Source of the DNA: an uncultured Terrimonas sp.
GTDB taxonomy: Bacteria; Bacteroidota; Bacteroidia; Chitinophagales; Chitinophagaceae
NCBI GenBank assembly: GCA_946886925.1
Contig: CAMPJQ010000131.1
Span: forward strand, 1 to 7,305
Length of the DNA: 7,305 bases
Reading direction: 5' to 3'
Position 1 is the stretch's first letter. Each line of letters begins with the position of its first letter. This document shows positions 1 to 5,477 of this stretch, piece by piece. Position numbers and translations under genes: made by a program. Below the pieces are notes generated by a model. The model ran no database searches and was not told the DNA's origin. It saw only the letters and a list, made by a program, of their open reading frames with translations.

Positions 1-641
1 GTATGTATGAAGGTGGAATTATTGTACCGATACTTATCGGAATGTTTTTGATGGTTATTGTATTTTCCATTGAGCGTTTCCTTACCATCAATAAATCAAC
101 AGGTAAAGGATCTATTTCTGAGTTTGTTAGGAAAGTGCAATACCACCTGGCTAACAAAAATGTAGATGCGGCCCTTGCAGAATGCGACAGGCAGCAGGGT
201 TCTGTAGGAAATGTAATGAAAGCAGGTCTTCGCCGTTATAAAGAGCTGATTTCTGATTCTGAACTCACTACCGATCAGAAAGTAATGGCTATTCAAAAAG
301 AAGTAGAAGAAGCTACTGCCCTGGAATTGCCCATGCTGCAAAAAAATCTTGTTTTCTTATCAACACTTACTTCTGTAGGTACATTGGTGGCCCTGCTGGG
401 TACAGTAATGGGTATGATCAAGTCGTTCGGAGCATTGGGTGAAGAAGGTGGTGCCGGCGCTGCTGCAGAACTGGCAGTTGGTATTGCCGAAGCATTGTAC
501 AACACTGCATTAGGTATTGCTACTTCAGCTTTTGCCCTTATTATGTATAATGTGTTTACAACTAAGATTGACGGAATTACATATGGTATTGACGAATCTG
601 GATTTACCCTTACACAGAGTTTTGCTTCCCAGTATAAATAA
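1..641 (+). CDS. exbB: ExbB/TolQ/MotA-type proton channel protein, 5' end truncated by window
   Basis: Inner-membrane proton channel subunit of the TonB motor; in the family an ExbB pentamer surrounds ExbD and couples proton flow to TonB movement. The visible 212 codons (reading from base 3) hold three hydrophobic segments, about residues 5-25, 116-138 and 159-184, with a roughly 90-residue hydrophilic loop between the first two, the ExbB topology. The second segment contains LLGTVMGMI and the third IAEALYNTALGIATS. By comparison with E. coli ExbB, T134, E163 and T168 correspond to the channel residues T148, E176 and T181. The ATG at base 3 lies right before the first membrane segment, and Bacteroidota ExbB proteins usually have an N-terminal extension, so this Met is probably internal and the true start lies upstream of the window. 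The stop is 65 bases before the first exbD. Family assignment is firm; the substrate served cannot be told. Confidence 0.93.
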   Translation, partial: MYEGGIIVPILIGMFLMVIVFSIERFLTINKSTGKGSISEFVRKVQYHLANKNVDAALAECDRQQGSVGNVMKAGLRRYKELISDSELTTDQKVMAIQKEVEEATALELPMLQKNLVFLSTLTSVGTLVALLGTVMGMIKSFGALGEEGGAGAAAELAVGIAEALYNTALGIATSAFALIMYNVFTTKIDGITYGIDESGFTLTQSFASQYK

Positions 642-706
642 ATTGGGAAATATGTATGGAAAGTGAGCGGTATTGCATCTTATAAGTCAATTAAAATTTT
701 TTCGAA

Positions 707-1369
707 ATGCCTAAAGCTAAAATTGTAAGGAAAAGTACATGGGTAGATATGACCGCCTTTGTGGATGTGTCGTTCCTGATCCTTACCTTTTTCATTCTTG
801 CTACCAAGTTTAAGCCCGAAGAGCCTGTGGAAGTAAAATTCCCCAGTTCCGTTTCGGCTGATAAAGTGCCTGAAATGGACGCTTTTCTGGTAACAATAGA
901 TAAGGACGGAAGGGTATTTGTTCAAATGGACGATCCCAATGCCCGTGAATCCATAGCTAATAACCTGAATGAAACCAGGCAACTGGGGCTTAGCCCGGCT
1001 AATATTAAAGCTTTTACCAATTCTCCCAGCCTTGGGGTTCCGTTTGGAGGCATGAAAGAGCTGCTTTCCATGGATCCTGAAAAGGCTAAGGAGGTAAGGC
1101 AACCGGGTATTCCCGTTCCTGATTCTACAGGCGGAGAATTATATTATTGGGTGAGGGATGCGAAATCTACCTATGCCGGAAAAAAAATTACCTGGCTGAT
1201 AAAAGCGGATAATGAAACAAAATTTCCTGTGGTTAAAAATGTGCTGGAAGCGTTTAAGCGGAATGACATCAATAAATTTCAGTTGGTAACCAAGTTCCAG
1301 GATGCTCCCGTTGGCACACCGCTTTGGAATACAAAGCAGGATATTATTAAAAAAGCGGGCGGCAGTTAA
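707..1369 (+). CDS. exbD: ExbD-family biopolymer transporter, long form (first ExbD)
   Basis: Partner of ExbB in the TonB motor, anchored by one N-terminal membrane helix with a periplasmic domain. A short basic N-terminus (KAKIVRKSTW) leads into the helix at about residues 17-35. D20 in AFVDVSFLILTFFI aligns with E. coli ExbD D25, the proton-carrying aspartate. At 220 residues it is much longer than E. coli ExbD (about 140). The extra length lies mainly at about residues 90-157, between the start of the periplasmic domain and the closing segment at 161-197, which resembles the usual ExbD end (ITWLIKAD..., then FPVVKNVLEAF). The usual Pro of the DMTP motif is Ala here (DMTAFVD). It follows exbB by 65 bases and precedes the second exbD by 40, consistent with one operon. 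No Shine-Dalgarno is visible; the start region is A/T-rich, normal for Bacteroidota. Confidence 0.92.
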   Translation: MPKAKIVRKSTWVDMTAFVDVSFLILTFFILATKFKPEEPVEVKFPSSVSADKVPEMDAFLVTIDKDGRVFVQMDDPNARESIANNLNETRQLGLSPANIKAFTNSPSLGVPFGGMKELLSMDPEKAKEVRQPGIPVPDSTGGELYYWVRDAKSTYAGKKITWLIKADNETKFPVVKNVLEAFKRNDINKFQLVTKFQDAPVGTPLWNTKQDIIKKAGGS

Positions 1370-1409
1370 TAAAATTGTACCTATTTAGTAATCATTTAAA
1401 ATCAGTTTT

Positions 1410-1946
1410 ATGGCAGATTTAGATGTATCAGATAGTGGTGGTCATGGTAAAAAAGGACCAGGGGTCAAAAAAGCCAAGAAACTTTCTACCAGGGTGGATA
1501 TGACACCCATGGTGGACCTCGGATTTCTGCTGATCACTTTCTTTATATTTTCTACTACCATGGCGCAGCCTACGGCTATGCAATTGATTATGCCTAAGGA
1601 TACCGACAATCTGGAAGAACAAACCAAAGTGAAAGCTTCCGGAGCCTTAACGATCATGCTGGGCAAATCAGACGGGTTGTATTATTATGAAGGAGAGGAT
1701 CCTACCAAAATTGAGGCTACCGACTATAAAAAAGTAAGGGAAGTGATTATCAATAAAAAGAAATCAACCAAACCCGATGATTTTGTAGTGGTTATTAAAC
1801 CCAATGACGAAGCCAGTTACAAGAATGTAGTAGCTATATTGGATGAAATGTCTATCAATGAAGTGAAAAAATATGCATTGGTATCCATTTCACCTGTTGA
1901 AAATGAATTATTGGTGGCTACTGAAAAGGCCAATAATATTCAATAA
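1410..1946 (+). CDS. exbD: ExbD-family biopolymer transporter (second ExbD)
   Basis: Second ExbD subunit of the same TonB motor operon. The 178-residue protein has a cytoplasmic Gly/Lys-rich N-terminus (residues 9-24), then RVDMTPMVD leading into one membrane helix at about 33-50; D36 is the equivalent of the proton-carrying Asp of ExbD. The periplasmic domain (about 55-170) contains TIMLGKSDGLYYYEG and the C-terminal FVVVIKPNDEASYKNVV and ILDEMSINEVKKYALVSI stretches typical of Bacteroidota ExbD. It differs strongly from the upstream ExbD but is close to the third one at 2975-3499: 19 of 20 residues match from R28 through the membrane helix. Pairs of unlike ExbD genes between exbB and tonB are common in this phylum, and the two may form a heterodimer inside one ExbB ring (inference). 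Confidence 0.93.
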   Translation: MADLDVSDSGGHGKKGPGVKKAKKLSTRVDMTPMVDLGFLLITFFIFSTTMAQPTAMQLIMPKDTDNLEEQTKVKASGALTIMLGKSDGLYYYEGEDPTKIEATDYKKVREVIINKKKSTKPDDFVVVIKPNDEASYKNVVAILDEMSINEVKKYALVSISPVENELLVATEKANNIQ

Positions 1947-1954
1947 AAGTTTGT

Positions 1955-1970
1955 GGATTTATACAAATCC
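1955..1970 (+). repeat. Inverted repeat in the exbD-tonB gap
   Basis: GGATTT and AAATCC form a perfect 6-bp stem around the four-base loop ATAC, nine bases after the exbD stop and 33 before the tonB ATG. No T-tract follows, so it is not an intrinsic terminator. It could be an mRNA processing or stability hairpin or chance; nothing else supports a function. Confidence 0.3.
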
Positions 1971-2002
1971 CCGCATCTTATATTTAAATAAAAAAGATCA
2001 TC

Positions 2003-2830
2003 ATGGATGTAAGCAAAATACCAAGTGCCAGCCTTCTTGATATTATTTTTGAAGGAAGAAATAAGAGCTATGGCGCTTATGAGCTGCGTACAAAATATAA
2101 CAAGAGGCTTACCACTGCATTGATCATTACCGCTTCACTTGCTGTACTTATTATGCTGATTTCCATTTTGGGCGCCAAACTGGAAGGTCCAAAAAAAGCA
2201 GTAGTAATAGATGCCAAAGACGTGGAATTGACGAATGTGCAGGAGGAAAAGCCGATTGAACCGCCACCTCCGCCACCTCCAAAGCCACCGGATCCCCCAA
2301 AAATTGAAATGGCCAAATTTACCCCTCCAAAAGTGGTAAAAGATGAAGAGGTGCAGCCGGAAGAGGAAATGAAAGAAATTGAAGAACTCAAGGAAGCTAC
2401 TATCAGTACCATTAACCAGGAAGGGATTAAGGACCTTGGAATAGTTGCTCCCCCTGTGGAAGACAAGGGCGGTGTTGTAGCAGCTCCGGTTGTTGACGAT
2501 GAAGATAAAGTGTTCCAGAAGGTGGAAATTGAAGCCAAGTTTCCAGGTGGCGATAAAGGATGGGCAAGGTACATTCAACGGGAAATATATCGCTATATTG
2601 ATGAGTTGCAGGATGCCGGTAAAGCAGGTACCTGCGTGGTTCAGTTTATCGTGGACAGGGAAGGAAACATAAGCGAAGTAGAAGCACTGACCATGAAGGG
2701 AACCAAGTTGGCCGAAATCTGTGTAAATGCTATTAAAAGAGGTCCCAAATGGACGCCTGCGGAGCAGAACGGACGCAAAGTAAAAGCATACCGCAAACAA
2801 CCGGTTACCTTCCAACTTCCTGATGAATAA
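2003..2830 (+). CDS. tonB: TonB energy transducer, Bacteroidota type
   Basis: Carries energy from the ExbB/ExbD motor across the periplasm to TonB-dependent outer-membrane transporters. The 275 residues read in order: cytoplasmic N-terminus with FEGRNKSYGAYELR (16-29), characteristic of Bacteroidota TonB; one membrane helix at about 37-57; a proline-rich spacer with seven consecutive Pro (87-93) and further Pro to 99; a highly acidic, probably helical stretch (114-131); and a TonB C-terminal domain (about 180-272) starting at FPGGDKGWARYIQREI and including GTCVVQFIVDREGNISEVE and the closing GPKWTPAEQNGRKVKAYRKQPVTF. The ATG at 2003 is chosen because the family signature follows at once; the region just upstream is A-rich with no Shine-Dalgarno. 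It is the last gene before a strong terminator, so exbB-exbD-exbD-tonB is probably one transcript. Confidence 0.95.
   Translation: MDVSKIPSASLLDIIFEGRNKSYGAYELRTKYNKRLTTALIITASLAVLIMLISILGAKLEGPKKAVVIDAKDVELTNVQEEKPIEPPPPPPPKPPDPPKIEMAKFTPPKVVKDEEVQPEEEMKEIEELKEATISTINQEGIKDLGIVAPPVEDKGGVVAAPVVDDEDKVFQKVEIEAKFPGGDKGWARYIQREIYRYIDELQDAGKAGTCVVQFIVDREGNISEVEALTMKGTKLAEICVNAIKRGPKWTPAEQNGRKVKAYRKQPVTFQLPDE
2261..2280 (+). repeat. Tandem 9-bp repeat coding for the polyproline run of TonB
   Basis: CCGCCACCT occurs twice in direct succession and is followed by CC, encoding most of the seven-proline run (TonB residues 87-93). Being in phase with codons, a gain or loss of one unit by slippage would add or remove three prolines without a frameshift. 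Length variation among relatives is therefore plausible but cannot be seen from one sequence. Confidence 0.6.
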
Positions 2831-2863
2831 TAGTTGTTTTTTTTAATAATCATGTTTATACTG

Positions 2864-2895
2864 TCCCCGTTGTTGCAAAGCAACGGGGATTTTTT
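2864..2895 (+). terminator. Intrinsic terminator after tonB
   Basis: TCCCCGTTG at 2864-2872 pairs perfectly with CAACGGGGA at 2881-2889. Inside it a U-G and a U-A pair close a GCAA tetraloop (2875-2878) of the stable GNRA class. Six T follow directly (2890-2895). This is a textbook Rho-independent terminator 33 bases past the tonB stop, closing the exbB-exbD-exbD-tonB transcript and separating it from the third exbD. Confidence 0.92.
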
Positions 2896-2926
2896 CATAT
2901 GAAATGTTTTAAAGAAACATGAAATG

Positions 2927-2946
2927 GGTTATGGAAAATCCATACC
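2927..2946 (+). repeat. Small inverted repeat upstream of the third exbD
   Basis: GGTTATGGA (2927-2935) and TCCATACC (2939-2946) are complementary apart from one bulged T, around an AAA loop. It lies 28 bases before the third exbD ATG, between the tonB terminator and that gene, where a promoter or operator is expected. No TAnnTTTG box was found next to it, so a regulatory role is only a possibility. Confidence 0.3.
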
Positions 2947-2974
2947 AGTTCAGTCTTATTGGTAAACATATTAT

Positions 2975-3499
2975 ATGGATAATCTTAATCTTCCTGCCCT
3001 GGGCAAATCGAAACATGGCGCTTCTGTGGCCAGGGTATCACGCATAGACATGACACCCATGGTTGACCTGGGATTTTTGCTCATTACGTTTTTTATTTTT
3101 AATTCGGTGGTAAGCAAACCGTCGGCTATGCAACTCTTACTGCCGGCTGATGGACCGGCAACGCCTTTTGCAGCAACCAGAACGCTTACTGTATTATTAG
3201 GAAACAATGGCCGTACGGTTTGCTATGGTGGTTTTGCACAGGAACCATCCGGCATGCATATGGTGAACCTGTTTTCGGACCCGCAGGCTTTGCGTAGCAT
3301 CATCATAAGCCAGCAGCATGCTATTGACCAGACGTTGGGTGAAGATACTTCACTGATGGTAATTATTAAACCGGGTTTGCAAAGCAATTACCGGCAATTA
3401 GTAGCCGCGTTAGATGAAATGACCATTAGTGGGATAAAAAAATATGCCATAGCTGGTATGGATGAAGCAGATCGGAAATTACTCTCGTACCCACATTAA
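2975..3499 (+). CDS. exbD: ExbD-family biopolymer transporter (third, separate ExbD)
   Basis: A further single-helix ExbD subunit, 174 residues. After a short N-terminus come SRIDMTPMVD and one membrane helix at about 28-46, with D31 as the proton-carrying Asp. The periplasmic part keeps TLTVLLGNNG (70-79), LMVIIKPG (127-134) and LVAALDEMTISGIKKYAIAG (142-161). It is a paralogue of the second ExbD (1410-1946), nearly identical across the helix and clearly alike at the C-terminus, but diverged at about residues 60-125, where it also has a Cys (C83) and more Gly, Pro and His. It lies after the tonB terminator, so it is not simply the operon's last gene, and it ends 20 bases before mnmE. All key residues are intact, so it looks functional, perhaps as an alternative ExbD for the same or another ExbB (inference). 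Confidence 0.92.
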   Translation: MDNLNLPALGKSKHGASVARVSRIDMTPMVDLGFLLITFFIFNSVVSKPSAMQLLLPADGPATPFAATRTLTVLLGNNGRTVCYGGFAQEPSGMHMVNLFSDPQALRSIIISQQHAIDQTLGEDTSLMVIIKPGLQSNYRQLVAALDEMTISGIKKYAIAGMDEADRKLLSYPH

Positions 3500-3507
3500 C
3501 AGAGTTG

Positions 3508-3515
3508 TATTTTTG
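3508..3515 (+). promoter_or_regulatory. Bacteroidota -7 promoter box for mnmE
   Basis: TATTTTTG matches the Bacteroidota housekeeping -7 consensus TAnnTTTG at every fixed base. It sits in the 20-base gap between the third exbD and mnmE, with its last base five positions before the mnmE ATG. Transcripts normally start a few bases past this box, so the start would fall at or next to the ATG. No clear -33 TTG element is present 17-23 bases upstream, which lowers confidence. Confidence 0.55.
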
Positions 3516-3519
3516 CGTT

Positions 3520-4902
3520 ATGTCGCACACATTTTCAGCATGGGATGATACGATTGTGGCCCTGGCAACACCCCCGGGTATTGGAGCCATAGGCGTTATA
3601 CGATTGAGTGGTGAAAACAGTATCATTATTGTGGATGCATTATTTAATGGTAAGGATCTGTTGCGCCAGGCTTCTCATACCCTCCATGTGGGGATCTTAA
3701 GAAATGATAATGAAGAACTGGATGAAGTGGTGGTATCATTGTATAAAGCGCCCAGATCTTATACAGGCGAAAATATTGTGGAGATCAGTTGTCATGGCTC
3801 GCCCTTTATTCAGCAACAAATCATAGCGGCCTGTATACAAAAAGGCGCCCGGCTGGCTAAGCCGGGCGAGTTTACTCAAAGAGCGTTTTTAAATGGCAAG
3901 ATGGATCTTATCCAGGCGGAAGCCGTTGCGGATGTTATTGCAGCGCATTCCCTGGCTGCCAAACAGACAGCACTCAAACAATTGCGGGGTGGCTTTTCAT
4001 TCGATTTAAAGGAGTTGCGCGACCAGTTGATCGGCTTTGCGGCGCTTATTGAGCTGGAGCTCGACTTTTCGCAGGAAGATGTGGAATTTGCCGACCGGCT
4101 GCAACTGGAACAACTTATTACAGTGCTAACAGAATCAGCTACGCAACTGATGCATTCATTTAACTTAGGCAACGTCATAAAAAATGGGGTTAATGTAGCC
4201 ATCATAGGTAAACCCAATGCAGGCAAATCAACCCTGCTGAATGCATTGTTAAATGAAGAAAGAGCTATCGTAAGCGAAATTGCAGGAACCACACGCGATA
4301 CCATTGAAGAAGTATTGAACATTAATGGCGTATTGTTTCGCCTGATAGATACAGCAGGTATAAGGGAACATTCTGCCGACCGTATTGAAAATCTTGGAAT
4401 AGAAAGGAGCAAACAAAATGCCGCAAAAGCCGATATTATTATTCACCTTACAGACCTTACCGACAACGACCAGTTGGGCATTACCTGGCTCAGGCAATAT
4501 GGTGATAAGGTTATTGAAGTATACAATAAGTACGACCAGATTTCCACGGCAAATCTTCATGCAAATGCTTCCGCAGCAAATCCGACGCTGGGAATATATA
4601 TTTCTGCTAAAAATAAAGAAGGTATTGAAACGCTGAAATCAGTGATGTATGAAAGGGCAATAGGTGAAACCATTCAAACCGAAAACACAATCGTTACCAA
4701 TGCCCGGCATTATGCCGCTCTGCAAAAAGTACTGGAATGCCTTAACGATATCAAAACCGGGATGGACAATAACCTCACTGGCGACCTGCTTGCACCTGAT
4801 ATCCGTCGCTGCCTGCATTACCTGGGTGAAATAACCGGGCAGGTCGAAACAGACCGTGATATACTGGGAACAATATTCGGGAAGTTTTGTATCGGAAAAT
4901 GA
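3520..4902 (+). CDS. mnmE: tRNA modification GTPase MnmE (TrmE)
   Basis: With MnmG, MnmE installs the aminomethyl-type group at carbon 5 of the wobble uridine (U34) of certain tRNAs, using methylene-tetrahydrofolate, FAD/NADH and GTP hydrolysis, in the cytoplasm. The 460 residues are full length. The N-terminal folate-binding domain (1 to about 118) starts DTIVALATPPGIGAIGVIRL and includes YTGENIVEISCHG (81-93) and GARLAKPGEFTQRAFLNGKMDL (109-130, in part). A helical domain flanks the G domain, which has GKPNAGKS (230-237), GTTRD (256-260), DTAG (277-280), NKYD (336-339) and ISAK (361-364). The end is FCIGK (456-460) with the conserved Cys457. The ATG at 3520 is preferred to an in-frame TTG five codons upstream because MSHTFSAWDDTI fits the family and the promoter box covers the TTG region. 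The likely own promoter means it need not be cotranscribed with exbD. Confidence 0.97.
   Translation: MSHTFSAWDDTIVALATPPGIGAIGVIRLSGENSIIIVDALFNGKDLLRQASHTLHVGILRNDNEELDEVVVSLYKAPRSYTGENIVEISCHGSPFIQQQIIAACIQKGARLAKPGEFTQRAFLNGKMDLIQAEAVADVIAAHSLAAKQTALKQLRGGFSFDLKELRDQLIGFAALIELELDFSQEDVEFADRLQLEQLITVLTESATQLMHSFNLGNVIKNGVNVAIIGKPNAGKSTLLNALLNEERAIVSEIAGTTRDTIEEVLNINGVLFRLIDTAGIREHSADRIENLGIERSKQNAAKADIIIHLTDLTDNDQLGITWLRQYGDKVIEVYNKYDQISTANLHANASAANPTLGIYISAKNKEGIETLKSVMYERAIGETIQTENTIVTNARHYAALQKVLECLNDIKTGMDNNLTGDLLAPDIRRCLHYLGEITGQVETDRDILGTIFGKFCIGK
3846..3868 (+). repeat. GC-rich hairpin inside mnmE
   Basis: CGCCCGGCT (3846-3854) and AGCCGGGCG (3860-3868) form a perfect 9-bp, almost all-GC stem around the five-base loop GGCTA. 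It lies in the codons for the conserved MnmE segment around ARLAKPGE. No T-tract follows, so it is not an intrinsic terminator. It may simply reflect codon choice in a conserved peptide, or may act as an mRNA structure. Confidence 0.5.
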
Positions 4903-4923
4903 TACTACCTGGATTACAGTTTG

Positions 4924-4935
4924 CTGTGTACACAG
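4924..4935. promoter_or_regulatory. 12-bp palindrome in the mnmE-ferredoxin spacer
   Basis: CTGTGTACACAG is a perfect palindrome, a form often bound by dimeric transcription regulators. It starts 21 bases after the mnmE stop and ends 26 bases before a possible -7 box at 4962, placing it around -40 of the proposed ferredoxin promoter. No T-tract follows, so it is a poor terminator. Operator function is inference. Confidence 0.35.
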
Positions 4936-4961
4936 TCCCTCGTGAAGAGCGATGCTTTTAT

Positions 4962-4969
4962 TAACTTCG
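4962..4969 (+). promoter_or_regulatory. Possible -7 box for the ferredoxin gene
   Basis: TAACTTCG differs from the Bacteroidota -7 consensus TAnnTTTG at one position (TTCG for TTTG). Transcription from it would start near 4974-4976, giving a leader of about 100 bases whose first element is the hairpin at 4980-4999. No TTG is seen at the usual -33 distance, so this is tentative. Confidence 0.3.
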
Positions 4970-4979
4970 CATGTTGAGA

Positions 4980-4999
4980 CACTTCAGTCGCGTGAAGTG
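4980..4999 (+). other. Stem-loop in the ferredoxin leader
   Basis: CACTTCA (4980-4986) and TGAAGTG (4993-4999) form a perfect 7-bp stem with loop GTCGCG. It is followed by a purine-rich stretch (GAGAAAGGATAAAAA), not by T, so it is not a terminator for mnmE. It sits about 77 bases before the ferredoxin ATG and could be a 5' mRNA stabiliser or regulatory structure. CGTGAAG at its 3' arm also occurs at 4941-4947, so alternative pairings are possible. Confidence 0.4.
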
Positions 5000-5076
5000 A
5001 GAAAGGATAAAAATTCGGAAAAGATGATATTTCTCTGAAACGGGGAATATGAGCCTGCTGTAAATAGGATATTGTA

Positions 5077-5415
5077 ATGAATGGAGAAAGAAAGACTATT
5101 TCGTTTACTGTGACCAGCTTTGGAGAGGAGTATGAAGTGCAAACCTACGAAAATGAATACCGGAACCTGATGGTGCTGTTGAATGATAAAATATATATGG
5201 AGGATTTTGGACAATGCGGTGGGCAGGGTAGATGCGCCACCTGCCTGGTGGAAGTAACGGCGCCCAATGGGGGACTGTTAACCCTGGAGCGGAACGAACA
5301 GTCAACAATAGCAAAGAAGGGCGAAGTAGGGCAAAACGCCAGGCTATCCTGTCAAATCTTTATCAACGATGCCTTAAACGGAGCAGTCATCAACATCCCG
5401 GATGATCTGCTTTGA
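5077..5415 (+). CDS. Small [2Fe-2S] ferredoxin
   Basis: Predicted soluble electron carrier of 112 residues with a single 2Fe-2S (Fer2, beta-grasp) domain. The cluster ligands are C47, C53, C56 and C92, in CGGQGRCATC (47-56) and LSCQIF (90-95). The spacing C-x5-C-x2-C-x35-C is nearer the adrenodoxin/NqrF-like ferredoxins than the plant type (C-x4-C-x2-C). The N-terminal strands (ISFTVTSFGEEYEVQTYENE) and the helix before the first Cys fit the fold. The CGGxGRC loop resembles ferredoxin domains of reductases more than the ISC ferredoxin, so its redox partner cannot be named. The ATG at 5077 is taken because it lies directly before the first strand; a second ATG at 5081 is out of frame. It is preceded by a 174-base spacer with palindrome and hairpin and followed after 62 bases by a small gene on the same strand. 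Confidence 0.9.
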   Translation: MNGERKTISFTVTSFGEEYEVQTYENEYRNLMVLLNDKIYMEDFGQCGGQGRCATCLVEVTAPNGGLLTLERNEQSTIAKKGEVGQNARLSCQIFINDALNGAVINIPDDLL

Positions 5416-5444
5416 TTAAGTTACTGCATGAATGAGGCAATAAC

Positions 5445-5456
5445 ACAATTAATTGT
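5445..5456. promoter_or_regulatory. 12-bp AT-rich palindrome before the small gene
   Basis: ACAATTAATTGT is a perfect palindrome 21 bases upstream of the ATG at 5478, in the 62-base gap after the ferredoxin gene. Position and symmetry fit an operator, but AT-rich palindromes of this length arise easily by chance in such spacers, and no clear -7 box lies beside it. Confidence 0.3.
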
Positions 5457-5477
5457 TGCGCTTAAAATGTAACAATC

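Noticed and set aside
680..1102. 140-codon antisense frame opposite the first exbD
   Set aside because: No recognisable domain, and it lies opposite a clear ExbD; shadow frame.
2077..2574. 165-codon Ser/Gly-rich antisense frame opposite tonB
   Set aside because: The poly-Gly stretch is just the complement of the TonB polyproline codons; no independent coding signal.
2135..2815. Long open frame (226 codons) antisense to tonB
   Set aside because: It lies wholly opposite tonB, is rich in Phe, Trp, His and Tyr runs with no domain pattern, and tonB is a clear family member over the same bases. It is a shadow frame.
3505..3519. TTG start giving mnmE five extra codons
   Set aside because: The extension overlaps the -7 promoter box, and the ATG at 3520 gives the usual MnmE N-terminus.
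3876..4412. 178-codon antisense frame inside mnmE
   Set aside because: Low-complexity Ser-rich translation opposite conserved MnmE domains; shadow of mnmE.
4924..4999. Intrinsic terminator for mnmE
   Set aside because: Neither the 12-bp palindrome nor the 7-bp hairpin is followed by a T-tract. A tiny AGC/GCT hairpin before TTTTATT (4948-4960) is too weak to call.
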